NCBI GenBank assembly: GCA_023442635.1
Contig: JAEZYR010000145.1
Location: forward strand, 1 to 63,153
Length of the DNA stretch: 63,153 nucleotides
From: Bacillota bacterium
Lineage (GTDB): Bacteria > Bacillota > Clostridia > Saccharofermentanales > Fastidiosipilaceae
Direction of reading: 5' to 3'
In this document: positions 26,056 to 33,755 of the stretch, piece after piece
Layout of the letters: the number at the start of each line of letters is the position of its first letter
Position numbering within the stretch: the first letter of the stretch is position 1
The notes under the pieces: generated by a model
Databases searched by the model: none
The model's input: only the letters and a program-made list of their open reading frames with translations
Told to the model about the DNA's origin: nothing
Made by a program: the position numbers and the translations under genes

Positions 26056-27087
26056 TTAGGGCTTGCGTGTGGCATGGCCAGCCCTGCTGCTGTTGGATCT
26101 AGGCTGTGGCGTCTGCCCTGGAGCACGTCTTTGAGCATGGTTTTGCGTCCTGCTTTGCGTACGACTTTGCGCTCTTTGAGTCTGAGCTCGGCTCTGCGAC
26201 CTGGCCTGTGTACGGCCTTGAGCCCTAGCCTGAGCTTTCGTGCTCTCTGATCTGGCTGAAGGACCTTGCATTTTGGATGAGCTGCTGCGATAAGAGCGCC
26301 TTTGACGGTCTTCGGAATAGGGCTGATCAGCAGCTTGACCTAGCCGTTTAGATGAAAAAGACCAGTTGGATTGAAATTCTGGATGGGGTGAAGATGGGGC
26401 AGTAGCTGTTAGGTCGAGCGTGCAGCGGTAAATGGCATTGCCAACAAAGCAAAGACAGGCGATGAGCCAGGCGCCCAAACTGTTGAGCAAGAGGTCGTTG
26501 ACATCAGCGATGCGCCACACCTGATTGCTGAGGTAGTCGACGAGCAATTGCAGCGATTCGATCAGCAAGGATAGCAGGAGGGTGGCACAGCAAGTGAGGG
26601 ATAGGCGAGTCCCTAAACCCTGAAAACGTGCCCAGAAAGACTGGCGTTCCGTAAAAGCGCGGAGGCGAAATTTGCGAAAGGAAAGGCCGATCCAACAAAA
26701 CAGAGCCGCTGGGGTCAGCAATAATAAGTTGCCAATTTGGTTGTAATAAAACAGCTGCAAGGGGTAGGCATTACCAGCGGCTAGGGCTTCTTGAGATAGG
26801 TGCCAACTTTCTAGGATGGGTTGGACAGGCTCTAGGACGAGGGCTTGATGCAATAAGGCTGTGTTGGCTCGCTCGGGCGCAAGCAGCGGACGCGGTAGGG
26901 GTAAGAGGGTTAGTTTGAGCAAAACACCCAGGTAGCTCGCGAGAAAAAAAGCGTAAAGGCAAGCTCTAAAAATGGCAAAACCTGGCCTATGGCGCAGAAG
27001 CTGGAGCAAAAGAACCAGTGCCGTGGCGCCTAAGCCGCAGGCGAGAGCCAGAATCGAAGTCTGTAGGTCGAGGGGTATAAAGTTCAT
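26056..27087 (-). CDS. VanZ-like membrane protein with basic R/Q/S repeat tail
   Basis: A 343-residue protein with about five hydrophobic helices in the first 225 residues. The VanZ-family features are QIGNLLLLTPAALF (about 115-128) and ESLQLL followed by RIADVNDLLLNSLGAW (about 177-208). Family members are membrane proteins of mostly unknown function; the name comes from one in a teicoplanin resistance cluster and does not imply resistance here. The C-terminal 110 residues are different: a hydrophilic, strongly basic tail with repeated R/S/T-Q triplets (about 280-325), likely disordered and cytoplasmic, and possibly able to bind nucleic acid. This tail is not part of the family. The gene opposes its neighbours and the fork direction. 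Start ATG 27087 has AAGGA only two bases away, so the start is less sure. Confidence 0.7.
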   Translation of the reverse strand: MNFIPLDLQTSILALACGLGATALVLLLQLLRHRPGFAIFRACLYAFFLASYLGVLLKLTLLPLPRPLLAPERANTALLHQALVLEPVQPILESWHLSQEALAAGNAYPLQLFYYNQIGNLLLLTPAALFCWIGLSFRKFRLRAFTERQSFWARFQGLGTRLSLTCCATLLLSLLIESLQLLVDYLSNQVWRIADVNDLLLNSLGAWLIACLCFVGNAIYRCTLDLTATAPSSPHPEFQSNWSFSSKRLGQAADQPYSEDRQRRSYRSSSSKMQGPSARSESTKAQARAQGRTQARSQSRAQTQRAQSRTQSRTQNHAQRRAPGQTPQPRSNSSRAGHATRKP

Positions 27088-27208
27088 ATTCCTTATTGTA
27101 TTAGATACGCGGATCTGTTTATTAAGAAAGTCTTAGTAGCGAAATGACCGGATGCATTGAGGATCCGCGAGAAGCTACGAAGCAGAGGGATAGAAGAGAA
27201 GGCAGCAT

Positions 27209-27360
27209 TTGAATGACTGTGCTTTTGTTCTAAAAAATGGCTCAAAACGGAATTTAAAGTGGCGCTCAAGCGCAAGTCTGGACCACCAGAGGAATAATGC
27301 ACATCTTAGGCAGACGTGCTAAGCATCCAAAAGGGGCTGCATCATGCAGCTCCTTTTGTG
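27209..27360 (+). ncRNA. Candidate small RNA with its own promoter and terminator
   Basis: No gene explains this part of the 403-base gap at 27088-27490. TTGAAT (27209-27214), 16 bases, then TAAAAA (27231-27236) is a possible promoter. After it come small hairpins: GCGC-tcaa-GCGC near 27262-27273, TCTGG-acca-CCAGA near 27277-27290, and CTTAG/CTAAG near 27305-27323. A strong stem follows (AAAAGG.GCTGCA with TGCAGC.CCTTTT, about 27329-27357) with a GTGTTTG tail. The transcript would be about 115 nt. I do not recognise a known RNA family (no SRP or tmRNA signature). Left of it, CGCGGATC (27108-27115) and GATCCGCG (27162-27169) form an unexplained inverted repeat. Confidence 0.35.
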
Positions 27361-27385
27361 TTTGTCTTGGCTAACGTGCTATAAT
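27356..27385 (+). promoter_or_regulatory. Promoter of phospholipase C-like gene
   Basis: TTGTGT (27356-27361), 18 bases, then a perfect TATAAT (27380-27385), about 105 bases ahead of the start codon. The -35 overlaps the tail of the preceding hairpin. Confidence 0.6.
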
Positions 27386-27490
27386 ATTTTCCGTGCAATT
27401 TTTACGCTGGAACTTGAGCCGCTCTTTTCGCACAGGTGATGCGAACGAGATCGAGTCTCAAGACACAGAAAGTAGAGTTTATTTAACAGA

Positions 27491-28138
27491 ATGAATGTAC
27501 AGTCACACTTCTACATGGCTCGCCTGATCGTGCGTGAGGTGAATCGACGCCTTCCCGTGAAGATTCAGGAACAGGCCTTTGTGGCAGGGTGTATGCTTGC
27601 AGACTACAGTCTCGTCACGCTGAAACATCAGCACTTGCCTTGCCGTTCTCTGGAATGGGTTAAGGAAAACATCAGCCTGCTTTCAGCCATCGAGGCCGAT
27701 TTTGATGTCTTTGATGACAACTACCTTGTGGCCTATCACTTAGGCACTGTTGTCCATTACGTCTGTGACTTCTTTTGCTGGGCGCATAGTGGCGAGACCT
27801 TCGGCAACACGCGCGAGCACTTGCAGTATGAGGACTTCCTCGATAACTACCGTTACAGCCACGCCGAAGAGTTCTCTTCGCGAGAGTGGTTGCCGGACTT
27901 GGTGGCCATGCGCTCGGCTGACGAGATTAACGAGCATTTGGATCACCATGTCAAAGCCTATCGCCAAGGTGGGCAGTCGGTGCGCCGTGATCTGGAGTTG
28001 GCCATCAGCCATAGCATTCGGGTGCTCTATTCGCTTGCTGCCATACGCTTGCGCCAGACGGAGCAGGCGGCTGCACTGGATGCTCTCGAGGCCGAAAGAG
28101 TCAGACCTGTTTATGCCAATCAGGTGACTGCGGACTAA
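27491..28138 (+). CDS. Zinc-dependent phospholipase C-like protein
   Basis: A 215-residue protein whose histidine/aspartate pattern resembles the zinc-dependent phospholipase C / S1-P1 nuclease fold common in clostridia. The N-terminus has SHFYMARLIV with H6. VAGCMLADYS follows near residue 31-40, then YHLGTVVHYVCDFFCWAH at about 82-99, which carries three histidines and an aspartate in helix-like spacing as in metal sites of this family. There is no signal peptide, unlike secreted toxins such as alpha-toxin, so a cytoplasmic or non-classical role is likely. Monocistronic, with a clear promoter and strong terminator. The family call is moderate, and the substrate is unknown. Confidence 0.6.
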   Translation: MNVQSHFYMARLIVREVNRRLPVKIQEQAFVAGCMLADYSLVTLKHQHLPCRSLEWVKENISLLSAIEADFDVFDDNYLVAYHLGTVVHYVCDFFCWAHSGETFGNTREHLQYEDFLDNYRYSHAEEFSSREWLPDLVAMRSADEINEHLDHHVKAYRQGGQSVRRDLELAISHSIRVLYSLAAIRLRQTEQAAALDALEAERVRPVYANQVTAD

Positions 28139-28163
28139 CAGCGAGGCAAAATGAGAAAGCTCG

Positions 28164-28193
28164 AGCGTACGCTTCTGAAGCGTACGCTTTTTT
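28164..28193 (+). terminator. Strong intrinsic terminator
   Basis: Perfect 11-base stem (AGCGTACGCTT 28164-28174, loop CTG, complement 28178-28188) running into six T (28188-28193). It ends the phospholipase-like gene and shows that the acetyltransferase downstream must start later. Confidence 0.92.
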
Positions 28194-28350
28194 GTTGGGG
28201 CTGCGCTACTGCAAAACACAGGATATCGCTGAAGGTTTCTTGTCACTTGAAGAAAGGGTGGGAGCGGAGGAAACGAAGGTTTACCTTGCGCTCCATCCAT
28301 TTAGACGAGGCAGCCGAGGAACAAAGCGAAAGAGAGCGAGGACAGTTGCC

Positions 28351-28758
28351 GTGATCCGAATCGCAACGTACAACGCCTTTCAGCGAGACGAAATTCACGC
28401 GCTCTACGCGAGTGTGGGCTGGACGGCCTATACGGACGATCTAGAACGCCTTGAGCGAGCTTTCGCCAAGTCGCTTTTGGTTCTAGCGGCCTATGACGAG
28501 GGCAACTTGCTAGGTCTTTTGCGACTTGTGGGAGATGGAGAAGCGATCGTGTTTCTGCAAGATGTACTCGTGCGCCCAGCGTGTCAACGGCAAGGGATCG
28601 GCCGCGCCCTCATCGAAGAAGCCCTCCGCCGCTATCCCGATATTCGCCAAGTCCAATTGACGACCGATCGCAGCGAGAAAACGCAGGCCTTCTATGAGAC
28701 CTTGGGTTTTTGCCGACACGAGGACATGGGTCTTGTGTCCTATATGCTAAGACGATGA
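28351..28758 (+). CDS. GNAT-family N-acetyltransferase
   Basis: A 135-residue acetyl-CoA-dependent transferase. The core features are the entry strand-helix (ALYASVGWTAYTDDLERLERA), a central strand pair, and the acetyl-CoA loop VLVRPACQRQGIGRALIEEA (about 68-87, Q/R-x-x-G-x-G/A). FYETLGFCRHEDMG closes the fold near the end. The YASVGWTAYTDD segment is typical of a small GNAT group common in Firmicutes with no known substrate. I choose GTG at 28351 (AGGA nine bases upstream) because the longer frame from 28192 begins inside the terminator and has no homology-like sequence. Assignment to the superfamily is firm. Confidence 0.85.
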   Translation: MIRIATYNAFQRDEIHALYASVGWTAYTDDLERLERAFAKSLLVLAAYDEGNLLGLLRLVGDGEAIVFLQDVLVRPACQRQGIGRALIEEALRRYPDIRQVQLTTDRSEKTQAFYETLGFCRHEDMGLVSYMLRR

Positions 28759-28937
28759 AGCAAAAGAAGGGGAGCCCTTCTATCGGGCAAGCCTTCATGG
28801 ATAGAAAGTGAACACGGACATAAGCCATGGACAAGAGCCTGTGGATCAAAAGGATTTACGCCAGTTGGGAATCGCTCCACTATGTCCGCAAAAGGACAGC
28901 AGCAAGGGCAAAAGGCAAGACCCTTTCGGAACATAGC

Positions 28938-29846
28938 ATGGGGCTTTTGACCGTTTTGCTTTCAGCCATTATCTATGGTTTCATGCCTTTGGCTGCCAAG
29001 TACTTTCGCCTAGCTTCGGGCGATTCAGCCCTCTTAGCTTTGTTGCGCTTCTTTTTCTCGGCCCTCATCTTGGGGCTTTTTGTGTGGCAGAGTGGGCAGG
29101 GCTTCTACTTGACCAAGGCACAGTTTTTTCGCCTGCTCATCCTTTCTTTCTTCTATGCCGTTACACCGCCGTTGCTGTATTCGAGCTATGAGTATTTGGA
29201 CACGGGACTGGCGACGGTCTTGCATTTTTCTTACCCAGCCTTTGTCTTGCTGCTGACCCTGCTCTTCTTCCGCGAGCGCATCTCCCTGAAGGCCTGGATC
29301 AGCTTGCTCTTGGCCATTGCTGGCATCGCGCTGATTCAGGTGGCCGCAAGTGGAGGGGGGAAGCCCGAAAGCCTAGCAAAAGCCGCCCATTTATCGCATA
29401 TGTCTAAGGCCGTTTATCTGGGTGTCTTTTTGGCGCTCATCTCAGGTCTGACCTATGCGGCTTATATGGTCTAATACGCTAAGGCGGAAATTTTGACCCT
29501 TCCGCTCCCTAAACTGGTCTTTTACTTGAACTTTTTTTCTTTTTTGTTTTTGCTGCCTTATCGCGCGTTTACTGGACCAGCCTTTTCCTTCAACGCAACG
29601 ACGATCGGCATTGGACTTGGCGTGGCTTTTTCCTGCTCCGTGCTGGCGACGATACTCTTTCAGTTTGGCACCTCGCAGATAGGGGCACAAAAGGCGGCCT
29701 TGCTTTCGACCTTTGAACCCTTGACCAGCGTGATTGTCGGAGCTCTCTTTATGGGCGAAGTTATGACGTCGACTTCGTTTTTGGGTATGGCCTTAGTTCT
29801 GTTGGCTTCCATCATTTTGGTTTTCGAAAAGAAAAAGGCGACCTAA
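28938..29846 (+). pseudogene. EamA/DMT-type transporter gene interrupted by an in-frame stop
   Basis: Two consecutive frames in the same phase encode the two halves of a ten-helix drug/metabolite transporter. The first half (five or so helices) ends at ...SGLTYAAYMV with TAA at 29472-29474. Reading straight through the stop gives YAKAEILTLPLPKLVFYLNFF and then the second EamA half to 29846. No base is missing, so a single substitution (for example TAC or TAT to TAA) explains it. The second half has a GTDV-like normal content and would be complete. The frame is open upstream to ATG 28827, but 28938 starts at the first membrane helix. Either a recent loss, a strain-specific mutation, a sequencing error, or stop readthrough. 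Neither half is expected to work alone. Confidence 0.8.
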
Positions 29847-30017
29847 GCGCTGCCGACCTTCATTGTGGCCTTCAAAGAGGACAATCCTCAAGAGCTCATA
29901 GAAGCATGGTGGGGGTAAAAAGCTAAAAAGCGTGATGGGGATAAACACTAAGTTCTTGGCTCTCAGACCCTAACTCTAGGTTCTTAAGCCTCAGCCCTTA
30001 GACCTAAGAACTCGGAT

Positions 30018-30605
30018 CTACGCCTTCGGATTTTGGCGCATCAGCAGGCCATTGAGAACCTGGTTAACGCCCGAAAGGATCAAGGCCAGACCCATGGCCA
30101 GGTCTAGCTGACTCCGCAAGAAAAGTGAGGACAAGAGCAGCAACAAGGCTAGGCTGCTATTGCAGATGCCCACAAGCAAACGCAACATGGCCGTGAAATG
30201 ACGAAAGCCACGACTCGCCCGCCGAATATTGATATACAGGCTATAGAGGGCGTCTACAATCAAGAACAAAGCGATGAGGCGGATCATCCATTGATGGAGT
30301 TGGCCAGCCGACAAACTGTAGCGCCAAACCACAAACAAAATGACCAGACCCGTACCGATAAAGGCGACGCCAGCCAAACGCGGCAGGTAGCCATGCCCGT
30401 GCATCTGAGGATTGTGAGGGTCGGTCAAAGCGCAAAGTGTGATGCCGCGAAGCAGAGCCGCAATGGCCAGGGCAAAAGTCAGCAGATTGAGCGTGCTGTG
30501 GAGGTCATAGAGACTGAACAGGCCGATCAGAACCAGCCCAAAACCAAGGCCAATATGGATGGCTCGGAATTTAGCGATGTGAGCTTGAAGCCGAGAAAGT
30601 CCCAT
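30018..30605 (-). CDS. HdeD/DUF308-like membrane protein
   Basis: A 195-residue protein with about six membrane helices arranged as three hairpins, short loops and no large soluble part, as in the HdeD/DUF308 family. The family has no firm biochemical function; E. coli HdeD is linked to acid resistance. I start at ATG 30605, preceded by AAAGGAG, rather than at 30713, because the extra 36 residues are not membrane-like. The gene diverges from pepF and opposes the fork direction. Its 171-base downstream gap (29847-30017) has several related G/TTCTTAG and CTAAGAAC segments (29951-30010) that can pair with each other and may end transcription. Confidence 0.7.
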   Translation of the reverse strand: MGLSRLQAHIAKFRAIHIGLGFGLVLIGLFSLYDLHSTLNLLTFALAIAALLRGITLCALTDPHNPQMHGHGYLPRLAGVAFIGTGLVILFVVWRYSLSAGQLHQWMIRLIALFLIVDALYSLYINIRRASRGFRHFTAMLRLLVGICNSSLALLLLLSSLFLRSQLDLAMGLALILSGVNQVLNGLLMRQNPKA

Positions 30606-30863
30606 GCGTCTCCTTTGGTCTCGAATGCTGATGTGATGGTAGTGGTGGCCTGAAGCGACAGTAGCAAGTGCCCGATGCAACAGTATTAACCGCCGCCATT
30701 TTAGCACGCCCAAAAGTCCTGATAGAAGGCGTTTGGGGCAGCTCGTGTCGAGTGGTGAGTTGGGTTGTGTAGAGCCCCTGAGAACGCATGTGAGACCTTT
30801 TGGCTTCGCCGCCCAAATGACCGAGCCTCGAATCCTATATGTTCAACGGAGTCACACCCTCCC

Positions 30864-30908
30864 TGCTATACTAGCGAACAATATGTGTGAGGCGATACCC
30901 CATCGCCT
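30864..30908 (+). promoter_or_regulatory. pepF promoter and 5'-UTR hairpin
   Basis: An extended -10 (TGC-TATACT, hexamer 30867-30872) lies 79 bases upstream of the pepF start. It is followed by a seven-base hairpin AGGCGAT/ATCGCCT (30890-30896, 30902-30908). The rest of the 345-base divergent gap (30606-30950) shows no gene. Confidence 0.5.
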
Positions 30909-30950
30909 GTGAATGGCCTTTGGATTGACGGATCAGCAAGGAGGAAGACA

Positions 30951-32825
30951 ATGAGAGAAGATTGGGCACACGAAGTTAACGATGCATTTTGGATGGCCGA
31001 TAAGAACGAGGCGCAAACAGCCCAGAAGGTGTTGGAGCGCTCCGAAGTACCCGAAGAACAGCGCTGGGATCTGAGCCCCCTTTTCGCCGACAAGCAAGCC
31101 TGGGATGCCTCCTATGAGGATCTCGAGCAGAAGATTGCCCAGTTTAAGCAATATGAGGGCACGCTTAACGATGGCGTTGAGGCCTTCACCAAGGCCTTGC
31201 TAGCCCATGAGGAGATGGAGCGCCAACTGGCCAACCTCTATGTTTACGCCATGCAAAAGCGTGATGAAGACGGCCAGAATCAAGAGAATGTCGCGATGAT
31301 GATGCGTGTGGGCAGCTTGATTGCGAAGTTTAGCGAAGCGACGAGCTGGTTTGATCCCGCCTTCCTCGAAGTGGACGAACAGATTTTGCAAGCAGCCCTC
31401 AAGACCGAGGAACTCCAGAACTACGGCCAGCATTTCCACAAGTTGCTGCGCAAAAAGGCGCACACGCTGTCGCCAGCCGAAGAGCGCTTGATTGGGGCGG
31501 CCAGTCAGCTGCTGTCAGGCTCGCAGGAGACCTATGCCACCTTGACCAATGTCGATTTTCGTTACCCCACCATCAAGGGCGAAAAGGGCGAAGAGGTGGA
31601 GCTCACCCCATCGCGCTATGGCTTGTACTTGGAGAGCCCAAATAGAGAGCTCCGCAAGGCTGCTTTTCAGGGTCTCTATAGCGTGTATAAGCAGTTTCAA
31701 CACACGACGGCCATGACCCTTAGCCAGAGTGTCATGCACGACAACCTCCTGGCACGCTTGCGCAAATTTGATTCCGCACGGGCGGCTTCGCTTTTTAACA
31801 ACGCTATTCCCGAGTCCGTTCACGAGCAGCTCATTGAGGCCGTCAACAAGCAGCTCCACCACTTGCACGACTATGTGGAGCTACGCAAAGAACGCCTAGG
31901 CGTCGACGAGCTGCACTTCTACGACCTATATGTGCCACTGGTTGAGACCGTGGATCGCCGCTACACGCTCGAGGAGGCCAAGGAACTGATCTTTAAGGCC
32001 TTAGCGCCCTTGGGCGAAGATTATCGCAAGGGCTTGGAGCTGGCCTTTAGTCAGCGCTGGATTGATGCTGTACCCAATCGTGGCAAGCGTCAGGGTGCCT
32101 ATTCAGCAGGCAGCTATGACAGCTACCCCTATATTCTGATGTCCTGGGAAGGCACCCTTGATAATGTCTTTACCCTGATTCACGAGTTGGGACACAGCAT
32201 GCACAGCTGGTACACCCGTCGCGAGCAGCCTTTCGTCTATGGTTCTTATTCGATTTTCTTGGCCGAAATTGCCTCCACCACGAACGAGAATCTGCTGACG
32301 GCCTACTTGCTCGAAACCGAAAAAGACCCAGCGATGCAGGCCTATGTCCTCAACCACTACTTGGACGGCGTGAAGGGCACGGTCTTCCGCCAAACACAGT
32401 TTGCTGAATTCGAGCACAAGATCCACCTGGCCGAACAAAATGGCGAGGCCTTGACCAGCGAGTGGCTGGGTCAGTGCTATGGCGAAATTCACCAGCGCTA
32501 TTACGGCTCAGGCCTGACCTTTGACTCAGAAATTAGTCTGGAGTGGAGCCGTATTCCGCACTTCTATCGCGCCTACTATGTCTATCAGTATGCTACGGGC
32601 TTCTCGGCTGCAACCGCCTTTAGTCAGCGCATTCTCTCTGGCGAGGCTTCGGAGCTAGAGGCCTACTTGGGCTTCCTCAAAGCTGGCTGCTCTGCCGAGC
32701 CGCTGGATGTGCTCAAAGCTGCTGGCCTTGATATGGCGAGCCCAGCTCCTGTTGAGGCGACATTACAAGTCTTCGGCACTTACCTCGAGCGCTTTCGCCA
32801 AGTCCTGCAGGACCTGAGCAAGTAA
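30951..32825 (+). CDS. pepF: Oligoendopeptidase F (M3 metallopeptidase)
   Basis: Cytoplasmic zinc peptidase that breaks short peptides, typically 7-17 residues. From ATG 30951 (AAGGAGG seven bases upstream) it has 624 residues, close to the usual length. The zinc site is H411-E-L-G-H415 with E439 in LAEIASTTNE as third ligand. The PepF N-terminal domain runs from about 40 to 200. The C-terminal catalytic region contains GSYDSYPYILMSW (about 384-396) and SRIPHFYRAYYVYQYATGF, which carries the conserved substrate-site tyrosines and histidine. A hairpin follows the gene (32829-32845). With the peptide importer and Xaa-Pro aminopeptidase it points to peptide use. Assignment is firm. Confidence 0.95.
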   Translation: MREDWAHEVNDAFWMADKNEAQTAQKVLERSEVPEEQRWDLSPLFADKQAWDASYEDLEQKIAQFKQYEGTLNDGVEAFTKALLAHEEMERQLANLYVYAMQKRDEDGQNQENVAMMMRVGSLIAKFSEATSWFDPAFLEVDEQILQAALKTEELQNYGQHFHKLLRKKAHTLSPAEERLIGAASQLLSGSQETYATLTNVDFRYPTIKGEKGEEVELTPSRYGLYLESPNRELRKAAFQGLYSVYKQFQHTTAMTLSQSVMHDNLLARLRKFDSARAASLFNNAIPESVHEQLIEAVNKQLHHLHDYVELRKERLGVDELHFYDLYVPLVETVDRRYTLEEAKELIFKALAPLGEDYRKGLELAFSQRWIDAVPNRGKRQGAYSAGSYDSYPYILMSWEGTLDNVFTLIHELGHSMHSWYTRREQPFVYGSYSIFLAEIASTTNENLLTAYLLETEKDPAMQAYVLNHYLDGVKGTVFRQTQFAEFEHKIHLAEQNGEALTSEWLGQCYGEIHQRYYGSGLTFDSEISLEWSRIPHFYRAYYVYQYATGFSAATAFSQRILSGEASELEAYLGFLKAGCSAEPLDVLKAAGLDMASPAPVEATLQVFGTYLERFRQVLQDLSK

Positions 32826-32828
32826 GGC

Positions 32829-32845
32829 GCGAGGCTCTACCTCGC
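32829..32845 (+). terminator. Short hairpin after pepF
   Basis: GCGAGG (32829-32834) pairs with CCTCGC (32840-32845) around a five-base loop. No T run follows, so read-through into the next gene, 43 bases on, is likely. Confidence 0.35.
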
Positions 32846-32888
32846 AGGCTTCACAACAAATGCCTTGCCATAAGGAGTAAGAAGAACG

Positions 32889-33704
32889 ATGACGGATCCG
32901 AAGTTATCGCTAGCACCAAAGCAAAAGGGGGCAGGCTACAGCTGCCTCCTTTTTGATGCCGACGATACGATCTTTGATTTCCAAAGCGCCGAAAAAGAAG
33001 CTTTGGAGCAGGTGCTCAAAGCCTACAAGCTACCCCGAACAGACGAAGTCAAGGCTTATTACCGAGCGGCCAACCATGAGCTATGGAGGGCGCTAGAGGA
33101 GGGGAAAATCAAGCGGGCGGAAGTTCTAGAACAGCGCTTTGCCAAAGTCTTGGCGTACATCGAACAACAGGTGGAGCAACACGCGGCCTGGGGGATCTCG
33201 AAGGACGAGCTTCAATCGCTAGAGCCTGCCGAGCTCAATCGCCAATACCTTGCCTTCTTGGCGGAGGCTGACCAATTGCTCCCTGGGGCAGGGGAGCTTT
33301 TGCCGCGTCTCAAGCAGGCTGGCTACCAGCTTTTTCTGCTGACCAATGGTGTTGCTCATGTGCAGAGGCGGCGCCTAGAAAAAAGCGGCCTGGCCTCCTA
33401 TTTTGAGAGCGTCTACATCTCAGAAGAAGTCGGCTATGAGAAGCCCGACCCAGCCTTTTTCGCCCCTGTCATGCAGCAAACCGCGGAGCTAGACCCAGCT
33501 TGTCGCCTGATGATAGGCGATAGCTTGACCTCGGATATGCAGGGAGCCGAAAAGATAGGCATCGATCGCTTGTGGTTCAATGTCAGGAAAAAGGCACGAC
33601 CGCAGACCCTTGTTTTGCAGGGCGAAGTCCACGACTGGGAAGGCTTGTGGGCTTATCTTGAACGCAAGGGTGCTTATGCTCTACCCTGCTTAGAGCAAAG
33701 TTAA
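32889..33704 (+). CDS. HAD-superfamily phosphatase, YjjG type
   Basis: A 271-residue HAD hydrolase resembling YjjG-type pyrimidine 5'-nucleotidases, which in E. coli act on noncanonical and deoxy nucleotides. Motif I is D23-A-D25 in LLFDADDTIFD, motif II LLTNG (about 154-158), motif III lysine in YEKPDP (about 183-188), and motif IV MIGDSLTSDMQGA (about 206-218). A helical C1 cap lies between motifs I and II and the FDADDTIFDF start is typical of the group. It lies between pepF and a dGTPase-type gene, and the latter makes a nucleotide-related role reasonable. Substrate is inferred from the family only. Confidence 0.85.
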   Translation: MTDPKLSLAPKQKGAGYSCLLFDADDTIFDFQSAEKEALEQVLKAYKLPRTDEVKAYYRAANHELWRALEEGKIKRAEVLEQRFAKVLAYIEQQVEQHAAWGISKDELQSLEPAELNRQYLAFLAEADQLLPGAGELLPRLKQAGYQLFLLTNGVAHVQRRRLEKSGLASYFESVYISEEVGYEKPDPAFFAPVMQQTAELDPACRLMIGDSLTSDMQGAEKIGIDRLWFNVRKKARPQTLVLQGEVHDWEGLWAYLERKGAYALPCLEQS

Positions 33705-33755
33705 GCAGCACGTAACACGAAGCAGCACCTAGGGGAGAAAGAGAAAGGGGCGTCT

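Noticed and set aside
26056..27087. Glycopeptide resistance from the VanZ-like gene
   Set aside because: VanZ-like proteins are widespread and no vanA/H/X or regulator genes are nearby.
27093..27302. Minus-strand frame of 69 codons in the gap after the VanZ-like gene
   Set aside because: No ribosome binding site or recognisable sequence; it overlaps the small RNA candidate and ends close to the VanZ-like start.
28192..28350. Longer N-terminus for the GNAT gene
   Set aside because: It would begin within the T run of a strong terminator and adds 53 residues with no family similarity.
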